Positions 1 through 8,524 of a stretch of DNA of 64,000 bases are shown one piece after another. The notes under the pieces are model-generated. The model was given only the letters and a program-made list of their open reading frames with translations. It did no database searches and had not been told where the DNA came from. The position numbers and the translations under genes are program-made. Positions within the stretch are counted from its first letter, which is position 1, and the number at the start of each line of letters is the position of its first letter. Source of the DNA: an uncultured Methanolobus sp. (GTDB lineage: Archaea; Halobacteriota; Methanosarcinia; Methanosarcinales; Methanosarcinaceae); the NCBI RefSeq assembly GCF_963665675.1, contig NZ_OY762426.1:1550001-1614000 (forward strand), in the 5' to 3' direction.

Positions 1-51
1 CTTCATAAACTTTTTGTCGGCAATTTCGGATACAACAACGTTATATTCCAT
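1..51 (-). CDS. RelE/ParE-type toxin, first 17 codons only
   Basis: An ATG on the minus strand at 51-49 opens a frame that runs off the window edge (MEYNVVVSEI...). It starts 5 bases after the stop of the antitoxin-like gene at 57-275, the usual antitoxin-toxin order. A short beta strand at the N-terminus is typical of RelE/ParE toxins, which cleave mRNA on the ribosome or inhibit gyrase. The identity rests mainly on context because only 17 residues are visible. Confidence 0.45.
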   Translation of the reverse strand, partial: MEYNVVVSEIADKKFMK

Positions 52-56
52 TGTTT

Positions 57-275
57 TTACCCGTAACGTTCAGAAAAATCAGCAACCTGAATGAACTTTC
101 CTTTTCTGATATTGTCGAGTTTCTCCAGATATTCCTGCTTTGCTTCCGGTTCCTCAGACACAACACTCTCCATAAACATCTGTATCTGCTTGCTCATGCT
201 CATTCCATGAGATTTACACAGAGAGGAAAATTTTTTATATGTATCTTCATCTACATTGAATGTCTTTAAAACCAT
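57..275 (-). CDS. Ribbon-helix-helix antitoxin (RelB-like), 72 aa
   Basis: This small protein starts MVLKTFNVDEDTYKKF and continues with a helix-turn-helix pattern (SMSKQIQMFMES), typical of RHH/MetJ-Arc antitoxin DNA-binding domains. The charged C-terminal half (about residues 40-72) would be the toxin-neutralising tail. It lies immediately upstream of the toxin start at 51 on the same strand, so the two probably form an autoregulated operon. The leader at 276-300 is AT-rich. The exact antitoxin family cannot be fixed by eye. Confidence 0.65.
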   Translation of the reverse strand: MVLKTFNVDEDTYKKFSSLCKSHGMSMSKQIQMFMESVVSEEPEAKQEYLEKLDNIRKGKFIQVADFSERYG

Positions 276-351
276 TTATATCACTGTAATTAAACAATGT
301 TAAATAATGTTATTTAACATTATCTAATAAATTCCTATTTCTCAGTATTTG

Positions 352-450
352 TTTCAAACCCCCATCTCAATATAAGATGTCCTAATAGAATCCTCTTCTC
401 CAATCTAAAATATCTCCTAAAACGAGAATCTCTGTTTTCAGTGTCCTTGC
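352..450 (-). pseudogene. Fossil of the cyaB/CYTH 3' end
   Basis: Read on the minus strand, this stretch matches the last ~33 codons of the intact CYTH gene at 1551-2072. The peptide IGEEDSIRTSYIEMGV is almost the same as IGEEDSIRTSYLEMVL in the intact gene, and the DNA is clearly alignable from about 352 to 450. Three in-frame stops lie upstream of that peptide. It is therefore a decayed partial duplicate, ending about 12 bases from the target duplication of the IS1-type element. No intact 5' part is present. Confidence 0.65.
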
Positions 451-469
451 TAAGCACAGAAAAAGAAAA

Positions 470-1208
470 GGCATTGGTCATAAAGCATAGCTATATAGTA
501 TGGATGAATATATTTGTTTATGAATTGCCCAAGATGTAAAAGTTCCGATTCCACAAAGAATGGCATAGTTGGTGGACGTCAGCGTTACAGGTGCTCCGGG
601 TGTGGATATAATTATACTGTCGAAAAGAAATCAACAGCATACCCTGAGTCTGTGAAAAAACAAGCTTTACAATTATACCTTGAAGGACTAGGATTTCGTT
701 CAATTGGACGTTTTCTAAATGTTAGCCATGTTACCGTGCAAAACTGGATCAAGCAATTTGGCAGTGAATTAGAGGAACTAAAAAGTCAAAAAGAGATCTC
801 TGTCGTAGAATTAGATGAGATGCACACATACATCGGGAATAAAAAACTACTGCTGGATCTGGATTGCTGTTGATAGAGATGGGAAAAAATTCATCGACTG
901 CTCTTTTGGTAGTAGGGGAACAGAAACAGGCGAAAAACTCTGGGATAAGTTAAAGGAAAAAGAGATTGGAGAAGTGATGACTGATCACTGGAGAGCATAT
1001 GCAGAGTTCCTTCCGAAGGAGATTCATACTCAATCAAAAGCAGAAACTTATACTGTTGAAGGGTACAACAGTATATTCAGGCATTTTCTGGCAAGGTTAA
1101 GAAGGAAGTCAAAGTGCTATACCAAAAGCATTGAAATGCTAAAGTATTCGATCATTCTTTTAATGAAATACAGGAATAACGAGATATCTATATTTAATTA
1201 ACAATGCC
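470..1208 (+). mobile_element. IS1-family element, copy 1 (739 bp)
   Basis: The ends are short inverted repeats, GGCATTGGT on the left and AACAATGCC on the right. A perfect 8-bp direct repeat, AAAGAAAA, flanks the element at 462-469 and 1209-1216; this is the size expected for IS1-family target duplication. It is nearly identical to 7750-8489, with about four substitutions plus a one-base difference in an A run. Because the duplication is intact, this copy arrived by ordinary transposition and has not recombined since. Confidence 0.88.
520..1201 (+). pseudogene. IS1-type transposase, copy 1, reading frame broken at an A6 run
   Basis: The N-terminal part starts MNCPRCKSS at 520, after an upstream in-frame TTG at 514. 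It has a CxxC...CxxC zinc ribbon and a helix-turn-helix (ALQLYLEGLGFRSIGRF). The catalytic part carries a DDE set: D in VELDEMHTY, D in MTDHWRAY and E in VEGYNS. The first frame stops at 873 and the rest continues to 1201 in the +1 frame. The break lies at AAT followed by six A at about 841. Copy 2 has seven A there, which gives the -1 arrangement used by IS1 for programmed frameshifting. With six A this copy probably makes no full transposase. Confidence 0.8.
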
Positions 1209-1283
1209 AAAGAAAAGAATTCAGAATTTATAAATTAGATAAATCCATTTCCAAGTTCTTTTTTCGTAAGCATGTACAGACGA

Positions 1284-1469
1284 TCATAACAAAGCCATGA
1301 ACTCTCCGTATGTCAGTTTAGACCGTCTGACCAACTCCACAGCTTCTCTTAAATTATCAAGAGTCTCTTCTACTGTTTTACCCTGGCTTGCCACATCCAG
1401 TTCAGGACACCATGAAACGTACCAGTCTTCTTCTTTGTGGATTGTTGCAGAAATTTGTATTTCATACAT
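1284..1469 (-). CDS. Orphan HicB-like antitoxin, 61 aa
   Basis: The sequence has the HicB partial RNase H-like fold pattern: an N-terminal strand, then WYVSWCPELDVASQGKTVEE and TLDNLREAVEL. HicB normally neutralises the mRNA interferase HicA. No HicA gene is next to it, unlike the complete pair at 8762-9204. After EAVEL the C-terminus (VRRSKLTYGEFMALL) does not follow the usual HicB continuation, so the gene may be truncated or rearranged. It lies between the IS1-type element and the CYTH gene. Confidence 0.6.
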   Translation of the reverse strand: MYEIQISATIHKEEDWYVSWCPELDVASQGKTVEETLDNLREAVELVRRSKLTYGEFMALL

Positions 1470-1550
1470 CTAATTTAGAGTATGAATTTATTTAAAAATT
1501 TCCAATGTGATACTTTTCTCTAAAAAGAAAACGTCAGCAAACTATCAAAA

Positions 1551-2072
1551 TCATTGTTTTTCCAAAACCATCTCAAGATAAGATGTCCTGATAGAATCCT
1601 CTTCTCCAATTCCAAGCTTTCCCAAAAACGAGAATATCTGTTTTCGATGGCCTTCAATGTCGGATTCGGCACAAATTTCAACTTCTATGAACTCACCGAG
1701 TTCATCAACCTTGTCAAGACAGATAGTCATATTCTCGTATCTGTAGACCCCTCTTGTTTTCCTGACAATGCCAGATTCACGAAATCCAAGGGCAAGCAGA
1801 ATGCTTCGGGTAGTTCCGCCATCGACTGGTGTCTCGAATTCTTCCCTTGTTTTGGAAAGAGTATCAAGTTTTTTGCCTTTGTAGGTCATGACAGACCTGC
1901 CATCGACGGAGCGTATCCTGAGTGCCTCATCCGTTTTGGCAAAATCCCTGTCCGGGGAATTAAAATAGGTGTCGCAGTGGTGCTGGACACCCACAAAAAA
2001 AGCACCAATGGCCGACAACTGCTCCTTTACCTGGCGGTGGTCGGCACGGGTCTTTACTTCAATTTCTAACAT
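1551..2072 (-). CDS. cyaB: CYTH-domain protein, class IV adenylate cyclase-like, 173 aa
   Basis: The N-terminal EIEVK is the ExExK signature of the CYTH superfamily (CyaB adenylate cyclase, thiamine-triphosphatase, tripolyphosphatase). Further basic and acidic strands follow (ALRIRS, MTYKGKK, YRYENMTICLDKVDELGEFIEVE), which form the triphosphate-binding tunnel. Length fits CyaB-type proteins (~175-180 aa). The true substrate in methanogens is not established. The start overlaps the stop of the DUF35 gene by 7 bases, so it is translated as the last gene of the isoprenoid operon. A decayed copy of its 3' end lies at 352-450. Confidence 0.85.
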   Translation of the reverse strand: MLEIEVKTRADHRQVKEQLSAIGAFFVGVQHHCDTYFNSPDRDFAKTDEALRIRSVDGRSVMTYKGKKLDTLSKTREEFETPVDGGTTRSILLALGFRESGIVRKTRGVYRYENMTICLDKVDELGEFIEVEICAESDIEGHRKQIFSFLGKLGIGEEDSIRTSYLEMVLEKQ

Positions 2073-2470
2073 TTATCTGAATCGGCAGGTACGAATTTTG
2101 TTCCGTAGTAGATCATACCACGATCGCCGCCCTGTCCAAGCTTCCTGAATACAGGTCTGACCTTCATACCTATATTTATATTCTCAGCATTACAGATGAT
2201 CTGGCTTGTAAGGCTTGGTCCTTCTTCCAGTTTGATAATTCCAAGGACATAAGGCGTCTGGCCTTCAAAACCTTCAGCAGCAGTGTGAATCACAGTGAAC
2301 GTCACAACCTCGCCTTTGCCTGAGAATTTGTAATCCTCTATCTCACCTTCACGCCTGCATCCGGGGCACATATTACGTGGCGGATAGAAGTATTCATCGC
2401 ATTTCTTGCAGTGTGTACCCACAAGGTTGTACCTGGCTATCTGTTTTCTCCAAAATCTTGGTACTGACAT
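2066..2470 (-). CDS. DUF35 zinc-ribbon/OB-fold protein partnering thiolase and HMG-CoA synthase
   Basis: The protein begins SVPRFWRKQIARYNLVG, then has a rubredoxin-like CxxC...CxxC zinc ribbon (CKKCDEYFYPPRNMCPGC) and an OB fold. In methanogens this family forms a complex with acetoacetyl-CoA thiolase and HMG-CoA synthase that channels acetoacetyl-CoA to HMG-CoA; both partners are directly upstream here. I chose the ATG at 2470, five bases after AGGTGA, over the GTG at 2479, which overlaps the thiolase stop and sits inside the ribosome-binding site. Confidence 0.85.
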   Translation of the reverse strand: MSVPRFWRKQIARYNLVGTHCKKCDEYFYPPRNMCPGCRREGEIEDYKFSGKGEVVTFTVIHTAAEGFEGQTPYVLGIIKLEEGPSLTSQIICNAENINIGMKVRPVFRKLGQGGDRGMIYYGTKFVPADSDKC

Positions 2471-2475
2471 GATGA

Positions 2476-3648
2476 TCACCTGTTCCTCGAGAAAATGTGT
2501 ACAACAGCGGTCGCTCCGGATCCTCCCACATTGTGGGTCATACCAACCTCTGCTCCGTCAATCTGTCGCTTCCCTGCCTCACCGCGAAGTTGCTCGACGA
2601 TCTCAACAGCCTGCTTTACACCGGTGGCTCCAACAGGGTGTCCGCATGACTTAAGTCCTCCTGATGTGTTTACAGGTATCCTTCCACCAATCGCGGTCTC
2701 ACCGTTCTGTGTTACGATTCCACCTTCTCCTTTCTTTGCAAATCCAAGGTCTTCAATGGCGCAAATTTCAGCAATTGTGAAACAGTCATGGACTTCTACC
2801 AGATCAATGTCCTCTGGCTGCATCTTTGCCATCTCATATGCCCTCTTTCCTGCTGCAACACTGGCATCCAGAGTTGTAATATCCCTGCGGTCGTGCAGTG
2901 CAATGGTATCTGATGCCTGTGCGGTTGCTTTTACATAAATTGGAGTATCAGTATATTCATGTGCCACATCTGCAGGTGCGAGCACCACAGCAGATGCACC
3001 GTCTGTAATAGGTGAACAATCGAATATGTGTAATGGGTCTGCTACCATTATTGATTTAAGGACAGATTCAACACTAATCTGGCTTTTGTACTGGGCAATA
3101 GGGTTGTGTTGTCCGTTCTGGTGGTTTTTCACCGCAACCTGTGCAAGCTGTTCGCTTGTGGTCCCATACTTGTGCATGTGCATCCTTGCGATCATTGCAT
3201 AAAGTCCCGGGAACGTTGCACCCATGATGCCTTCCCATTCCCTGTCAGCAGCAGCTGCAAGGGCGGATGAGGCTTTTGGAGAAGGTACATCTGTCATCTT
3301 CTCGGCTCCGGCTGCGATAACAATGTTATCCATTCCTGAAGCTACAGCGTATATTCCCTGCCTGAGTGCAAGTCCGCCGGAAGCACAGGCAGCTTCAACA
3401 CGAGTTGAAGGTACATGAATGTCCTTTGCAAGGCCTGAATAATCAGCAATAAGCGCACCGATGTGTTCCTGCTCAACGAACTGTCCGCCACTCATGTTTC
3501 CGACAAACATTGAATCGATTTTGTCTCCTGTAACGCCTGCATCGCTGACGGCACCGACACCTGCCTCAACGACCACATCTCTGAAAGAGCGGTCCCACAA
3601 TTCACCAAAAGTTGTGTTTTTAACACCTATGATTGCTACATCTCTCAT
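2476..3648 (-). CDS. Acetyl-CoA C-acetyltransferase (archaeal thiolase), 390 aa
   Basis: This is the first step of the mevalonate route to archaeal lipids, condensing two acetyl-CoA. Thiolase features are visible: the acyl-accepting cysteine region [15 protein letters not shown] near residue 85, the histidine motif [17 protein letters not shown] near residue 335, and a C-terminal [12 protein letters not shown]. This archaeal group lacks the usual C-terminal CGGxG cysteine, so the terminal GGSG is normal. The ATG at 3648 follows GAGGTG with good spacing; the GTG at 3657 lies within that signal. Spacing to HMG-CoA synthase is 10 bases. Confidence 0.9.
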   Translation of the reverse strand: MRDVAIIGVKNTTFGELWDRSFRDVVVEAGVGAVSDAGVTGDKIDSMFVGNMSGGQFVEQEHIGALIADYSGLAKDIHVPSTRVEAACASGGLALRQGIYAVASGMDNIVIAAGAEKMTDVPSPKASSALAAAADREWEGIMGATFPGLYAMIARMHMHKYGTTSEQLAQVAVKNHQNGQHNPIAQYKSQISVESVLKSIMVADPLHIFDCSPITDGASAVVLAPADVAHEYTDTPIYVKATAQASDTIALHDRRDITTLDASVAAGKRAYEMAKMQPEDIDLVEVHDCFTIAEICAIEDLGFAKKGEGGIVTQNGETAIGGRIPVNTSGGLKSCGHPVGATGVKQAVEIVEQLRGEAGKRQIDGAEVGMTHNVGGSGATAVVHIFSRNR

Positions 3649-3658
3649 TTTCCACACC

Positions 3659-4708
3659 TCATGCTATCCTTATCTTGCCTTTATGTTTGGCATACGTAGC
3701 GTAGTCTACATAGACCGGGTTTGCAAGTAGTTCCTCTACCTTTGGTGCATTGTCACGCATCTCATCTATCTTGTCGGTCACAGTTATGCTGAAAGCATCT
3801 CCACCGGCACCGGAACCGAAAGCGGTTGCAAATATACGGTCACCTGGTTTTGCCTGGTCAAGCGTTGCTGCAATTCCCATCATACAGGAACCGGAGTATG
3901 TGTTTCCAAGTCTTGTAACTACTAGCCCCGGTGCGATCTGTTCCTTACTGAATCCAAGCATCTTGGCTGCACGGCTTGGGAACTTTCCGTTTGGCTGGTG
4001 GAAAACAGCATAATCGTAATCTTCAGGTTTAGTTCCAAGCTTATTCATGAGTCCTTTTGCAGCATTTATCACGTGCTTAAAATATCCTGGCTCTCCTGTG
4101 AATCTGCCTCCGTGTTCCGGATATGGCATTCCCTCACGTCTCCAGAAATCAGGAGTATCAGTTGTAAATGAATATGTGTCCTCGATAACGGCCACAAGTT
4201 CGGATTCCTTGTTTCCGATAATATATGCTACACCACCTGCTGCGGCAGTGTATTCAAGTGCATCTCCGGGAGCTCCCTGTGCCACATCAGCACCGATTGC
4301 CATTCCCAGATCGATCATACCTGAACTAACCAGTCCCATACATGCCTGAACAGCAGCGGTTCCTGCCTTACATGCAAATTCAAAATCAGCTGCAGTCATT
4401 ACCGGAGTTGCTCCGGTTGCTTCTGCTACAATAGTACTGGTAGGTTTTACTGCATAAGGGTGGCTTTCAGAACCTGTGTACACAGCACCTATTCTTTGCG
4501 CATCTACGCCTGACCTGTTTACTGCAGCCCTTGCAGCCTCCACTGCAATAGTCGCTGTATCTTCATCAACATCAGGAACTGCCTTTTCATTGACCATCAG
4601 TCCTGCTTTGAGAATTCCGGCATCGTCACCCCATACGCGGGCGATGTCTTCCACTTTTATTCTATATTTTGGTACATAAGCACCATACGAGACTATCCCT
4701 ACAGTCAT
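3659..4708 (-). CDS. mvaS: Hydroxymethylglutaryl-CoA synthase, archaeal type, 349 aa
   Basis: It condenses acetoacetyl-CoA with acetyl-CoA to HMG-CoA. The protein starts [18 protein letters not shown]. It contains the catalytic glutamate region [13 protein letters not shown], the nucleophilic cysteine in [14 protein letters not shown] and the histidine in [15 protein letters not shown]. Length matches archaeal enzymes (~350 aa). The ATG at 4708 is preceded by GGTG five bases upstream; the TTG at 4723 would add five residues without support. It sits 33 bases after the regulator gene and feeds the thiolase/DUF35 complex encoded next. Confidence 0.92.
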   Translation of the reverse strand: MTVGIVSYGAYVPKYRIKVEDIARVWGDDAGILKAGLMVNEKAVPDVDEDTATIAVEAARAAVNRSGVDAQRIGAVYTGSESHPYAVKPTSTIVAEATGATPVMTAADFEFACKAGTAAVQACMGLVSSGMIDLGMAIGADVAQGAPGDALEYTAAAGGVAYIIGNKESELVAVIEDTYSFTTDTPDFWRREGMPYPEHGGRFTGEPGYFKHVINAAKGLMNKLGTKPEDYDYAVFHQPNGKFPSRAAKMLGFSKEQIAPGLVVTRLGNTYSGSCMMGIAATLDQAKPGDRIFATAFGSGAGGDAFSITVTDKIDEMRDNAPKVEELLANPVYVDYATYAKHKGKIRIA

Positions 4709-4741
4709 CTTAACACCGTTCAAATGTGCATTTAGTGATAT

Positions 4742-5482
4742 TTATTCCATTACATGGTATTCGCTGTATTTTTTCAGCGCTTCTACCATTTCGTCAATAT
4801 CCATTGTCGTTGCCAGAAGGGGTATCCTGTCGATCTCAGCCATTTTCTTTGCCATAAGATCTACTTCATTTCCACGCAGCCCGTGCATGACTACTGCACC
4901 GGGTTTCAGGTTCGTGACCCTTATTGCGACCATTGGTGACTTGCCGGTTGTGACCTTTGAGAATATCATTGCACGTTCAGTACTCCATCCGTAGAGTTTC
5001 TGGAACTCATGGGACGAAAGCTCAAGAATAGCCTTTTTACTGTCAACAACAGTAAAACCGTAAAGCGGTTTCTCGATCCCTTTGTTTACGATGTCTGCCT
5101 CAATGATATTGGCAAGTTTTGCAACCTGCATGGGAAATGTGTATTCGTAGGTGGCGTAAATGGCCTTGGACTTCTTGTCTGCGAAGAGTATCCCCTCATA
5201 AGCATGAATTTTCTGTCCTCCTCTCTGTGCGTCAATTTCGAGAAGCGCATCGACTATTCTGCTCACAATTAGCGTACCCGGAGATTTCCTCCTGCCGCTC
5301 TCATAGTCGCTGATGACCGAAGGAGATACACTCAGATAACCTGATAGGTCGGTCTGTGCGATCTCGAAGTTCAATCGCCATTTTTTCAGGGCTTCGCCAG
5401 GCTTTTCTGACAGCGTAATCTCGCCTGCCATCTTTTCTGCAAGACGCTGGCGAACCATATCATGCGATTCGTCTTCACTCAT
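4742..5482 (-). CDS. Archaeal Cro/C1-type HTH regulator (COG1709-like), 246 aa
   Basis: Residues ~30-85 form a Cro/C1-type helix-turn-helix (QTDLSGYLSVSPSVISDYESGRR), and the remaining ~150 residues are an archaeal domain of unknown ligand. The gene is the first cistron of the operon ending in cyaB, directly before HMG-CoA synthase, so it probably controls isoprenoid synthesis and itself (inference). A CCCTAAGGG palindrome lies between its TATA box and start codon. Translation starts at the ATG at 5482, only a few bases after the predicted transcription start. Confidence 0.8.
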   Translation of the reverse strand: MSEDESHDMVRQRLAEKMAGEITLSEKPGEALKKWRLNFEIAQTDLSGYLSVSPSVISDYESGRRKSPGTLIVSRIVDALLEIDAQRGGQKIHAYEGILFADKKSKAIYATYEYTFPMQVAKLANIIEADIVNKGIEKPLYGFTVVDSKKAILELSSHEFQKLYGWSTERAMIFSKVTTGKSPMVAIRVTNLKPGAVVMHGLRGNEVDLMAKKMAEIDRIPLLATTMDIDEMVEALKKYSEYHVME

Positions 5483-5490
5483 GCTTTATT

Positions 5491-5521
5491 ATCCCTAAGG
5501 GTAGATTACCATATATATTTA
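5491..5521 (-). promoter_or_regulatory. TATA box and candidate operator for the isoprenoid operon
   Basis: On the minus strand a TATA-like TAAATATATAT (5511-5521) lies about 25 bases before the expected transcription start. An odd palindrome CCCT-A-AGGG at 5493-5501 sits just at that start and 10 bases before the ATG at 5482. The position fits a repressor site, possibly for the regulator encoded first in the operon. No second copy was found nearby. Confidence 0.45.
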
Positions 5522-5568
5522 ACGAATACAAGTTCGTTTATTGTCGATAAATTTCGATTCAAACCATT

Positions 5569-5580
5569 TGCTTATTTATA
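5569..5580 (+). promoter_or_regulatory. TATA box of the Cas4-like gene
   Basis: GCTTATTTATAG lies about 27 bases upstream of position ~5603, just before the ATG at 5607. This favours the 5607 start and a nearly leaderless transcript, and disfavours the in-frame ATG at 5541, which lies upstream of the TATA box. Confidence 0.5.
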
Positions 5581-5606
5581 GTATGTTATGTATCCACTAT
5601 AAAAAT

Positions 5607-6425
5607 ATGTTTCTTAAAAACGAAAAAATAAAAATAACTGTGTCCGAGTTATCCATGTATTTTTCCTGCGCAAGGAAATTATATTATTCATGCCGCGGGC
5701 ACGAGCAGTTCCATTCTTTCTCTCCAAGCTATATAGAGCACCTTGTATTAAAGGAAGTGGCTATGCAGTATTCTGAGCTGTTGAAAGTCTCTTCGTCAAA
5801 AGACGATGTGTTATCCACAGACTTTGATTCCATGCTTTTGCAGGTGGTGGATGACCTGAGTATTATCTATCCCGATGAAGTCTCAGGTTTCACCCCGGAA
5901 AAAATGGACGAAATAGCTGAAAATGTTCGCTCTTATCTGCCAGAGATCCAGGAGAATCTTTCTGAGCAGATTGAATACCCGGAAATTTCTGGAATTGCAG
6001 ACCTGATATCTTCTTCAGATAATGAACCATATCTTCAGTCTGAAAAGTTAAATATAACCGGTGTTCCGTACAGACTTCTCAGCATTGATGGATCATTTAT
6101 TCCTGTGATGATAAAAACATCCAAAGCTCCTGAAAATGGTGTCTGGAACAATGACAGGCTACATGTTACTTCCTTTGTAATGCTTGCGGAAGAAACCCAT
6201 GGAATTCCTATTAAATCCGGTCTTGTTATCTATGCAAAATCAGGTCATTTCAGGAAGCTGAATATCCATTCAAATGACAGAAGGCAGGTCTTAAAGGCTA
6301 TTGGACGTGCAAGAAAGATAAAAGATGGCAAAATGCCGGACAAAAATGAAAGTGCACTGTGTGAAAGCTGTGAATTTTCAGAGATGTGCAACGTGAAGGC
6401 TTCACTTGTTTCAAAGTTATTATGA
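5607..6425 (+). CDS. Standalone Cas4/Dna2-like nuclease-fold protein, 272 aa
   Basis: The N-terminus has the Cas4 pattern SELSMYFSCARKLYYSCRG (first cluster cysteine followed by RKLYY). The C-terminus has CESCEFSEMCN, supplying the other three iron-sulfur cysteines. A core GIADLIS plus VMIKTSKAP resembles the PD-(D/E)xK motif, but the expected acidic residue of (D/E)xK is methionine here (MIK), so nuclease activity is uncertain. No other cas genes or CRISPR repeats are in the window. The start follows the TATA box at 5569-5580. It is divergent from the isoprenoid regulator. Confidence 0.7.
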   Translation: MFLKNEKIKITVSELSMYFSCARKLYYSCRGHEQFHSFSPSYIEHLVLKEVAMQYSELLKVSSSKDDVLSTDFDSMLLQVVDDLSIIYPDEVSGFTPEKMDEIAENVRSYLPEIQENLSEQIEYPEISGIADLISSSDNEPYLQSEKLNITGVPYRLLSIDGSFIPVMIKTSKAPENGVWNNDRLHVTSFVMLAEETHGIPIKSGLVIYAKSGHFRKLNIHSNDRRQVLKAIGRARKIKDGKMPDKNESALCESCEFSEMCNVKASLVSKLL

Positions 6426-6589
6426 GAGATCATAATAACTGAGTTTTGTACGTATTTTTAAGAGAACATTAACCTTATTGCAGATTTTTCAAAATCTGCA
6501 GGCAAGGAATGAAATTGAAACTATCTGAACTTAAACAAGCCTCCATTGTAAAAAAACTCTTCGTCTTAGTCAATCCAGTGCCTAGTACA

Positions 6590-7733
6590 TGGGAAGGATA
6601 TCTAACTGCTCCATGCATTACTGCAGATATACAGATTTAACTCCCAGTCAGTTGATAGGACAAGCAAACAAGGACATTAAAGACGGAAAACTGATGACCG
6701 ATCGCATGATTTTTGTACAGATTCCTGGGTTTAGGGAATATCTACAAAAACAAATCCTATAAGATATTGGTAGGCCATTAACCCAAAGTTCCATTTTTCT
6801 TTTATGTAGGCAAGATTCATGCGTCATCGGTTAAGAGAAGAATCGTGATAAATAGCATGTAGTTTCATAACTTCATCAAAAACATACCAGTGATAAAACC
6901 AGTAGTATGAGATTACTTAACAGTTAAATTCTGTAAGTTAAGGTAGTTGTTATTGTCCAAAACCATTAGCAATAAGTAAATAAAACTCCTTAACCGAAGA
7001 CACATGAAAACAATTTAATGATGGTTATGACCCAGATACAGGAATAACAACCTTTGATATGAGAAGACAAAAAGTTGGAACGGATTTTATAAGCTTCTCA
7101 TCTTCAGAGGCCAGCAAAATGATTCTTAAATATCTTGAATGGAGAAACAGGCCACCAGCTGGAAATGAAAAATGTGATCAGCAAGAATATGAAAAACGTA
7201 AGGTTACTGCAGAAAGCTATCTTTTCCTTAGAAATAAAATCAACAAAAAGTATCTTCAGACAAAAGATGAAAATCAACGCAGAATGACAAAAGCTAATAT
7301 TATCCAAGCTTACAAACGGTTGAATGAGGATTTAGGAATCACAACAGAGGCTGGAGTATTCAATCTATTGAGATCGCACAATATGCGTAAGTTCTTCAAT
7401 ACACAGTTGAAAAATCAAGGCATGGACGGAGATCTTATTGAATACATGATGGGACACAAACTTTCCGGGTCAAAATCTCACTACTACGAAGGAGATCCAG
7501 AAAAGTTGAAAAAGATCTACATGAAATATGTACCATTTCTGACAATATCTAGAGAAATTGATGTTGCAAGTACTCCAGAGTATCAAGAACTAAATGATAA
7601 ATACGAAACGGAAAGAGCAGCGAAAGAGCATTTCAAAACAGAACGGTATGAATTTGAGACTATGAAGAATGAACTGGAGAAGTTTCAGAAAGCACTAGAT
7701 TCAATGAATAAAACAAAGGAGGAGGATTTATAG
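6590..7733 (+). pseudogene. Broken tyrosine recombinase (XerC/D-type archaeal integrase)
   Basis: Two pieces of one integrase are visible. The N-terminal SAM-like core-binding piece (about 6602-6762; peptide HYCRYTDLTPSQLIGQANKD, then a stop) is separated by ~250 bases of decayed sequence from the catalytic piece. The latter is open from about 7015 and contains RSHNMRKFF (catalytic R..H..R region), YMMGHK and a final tyrosine in KSHYYEGD, then a charged coiled tail to 7733. The middle, with the first catalytic arginine, is lost. It lies between the two IS1-type elements and is evidence of a past integrated element. The 6426-6590 stretch shows no gene. Confidence 0.75.
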
Positions 7734-7749
7734 CTGCAGTAATTAATTA

Positions 7750-8489
7750 GGCATTGGTCATAAAGCATAGCTATATAGTATGGATGAATATATTTGTTTA
7801 TGAATTGCCCAAGATGTAAAAGTTCCGATTCCACAAAGAATGGCATAGTTGGTGGACGTCAGCGTTACAGGTGCTCCGGGTGTGGATATAATTATACTGT
7901 CGAAAAGAAATCAACAGCATACCCTGAGTCTGTGAAAAAACAAGCTTTACAATTATACCTTGAAGGACTAGGATTTCGTTCAATTGGACGTTTTCTAAAT
8001 GTTAGCCATGTTACCGTGCAAAACTGGATCAAGCAATTTGGCAGTGAATTAGAGGAACTAAAAAGTCAAAAAGAGATCTCTGTCGTAGAATTAGATGAGA
8101 TGCACACATACATCGGGAATAAAAAAACTACTGCTGGATCTGGATTGCTGTTGATAGAGATGGGAAAAAATTCATCGACTGCTCTTTTGGTAGTAGGGGA
8201 ACAGAAACAGGCGAAAAACTCTGGGATAAGTTAAAGGAAAAAGAGATTGGAGAAGTGATGACTGATCACTGGAGAGCATATGCAGAGTTCCTTCCGAAGG
8301 AGATTCATACTCAATCAAAAGCAGAAACTTATACTGTTGAAGGTTACAACAGTATATTCAGGCATTTTCTAGCAAGGTTAAGAAGGAAGTCAAAGTGCTA
8401 TACCAAGAGCATTGAAATGCTAAAGTATTCGATCATTCTTTTAATGAAATACAGGAATAACGAGTTATCTATATTTAATTAACAATGCC
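7750..8489 (+). mobile_element. IS1-family element, copy 2 (740 bp)
   Basis: It has the same ends as copy 1 (GGCATTGGT / AACAATGCC) and differs by about four bases plus one extra A. Unlike copy 1 there is no target duplication: the left flank ends ATTAATTA and the right flank begins AAAAAAGG. Lack of matching flanks suggests deletion or recombination beside this copy after insertion, or decay of the duplication. Confidence 0.85.
7800..8482 (+). CDS. IS1-type transposase, copy 2, needs -1 frameshift at A7
   Basis: The first frame (start ATG at 7800) encodes zinc ribbon, helix-turn-helix and the first catalytic aspartate (VELDEMHTY), and would stop at 8234. The rest (MTDHWRAY, VEGYNS) continues in the -1 frame to 8482. 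The frames overlap at AAT followed by seven A at about 8121-8127, a plausible slippery run for -1 ribosomal frameshifting or RNA polymerase slippage, as in IS1. The fused product would be ~227 aa. This copy looks functional, in contrast to copy 1, which has six A. Confidence 0.75.
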
Positions 8490-8524
8490 AAAAAAGGTAG
8501 ATGATGAAGATGACGAAAAAAAAG

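Noticed and set aside
1554..2069. 171-codon plus-strand open frame opposite the CYTH gene
   Set aside because: It mirrors the CYTH gene almost exactly, has no domain, and the minus-strand protein carries the ExExK motif and operon coupling.
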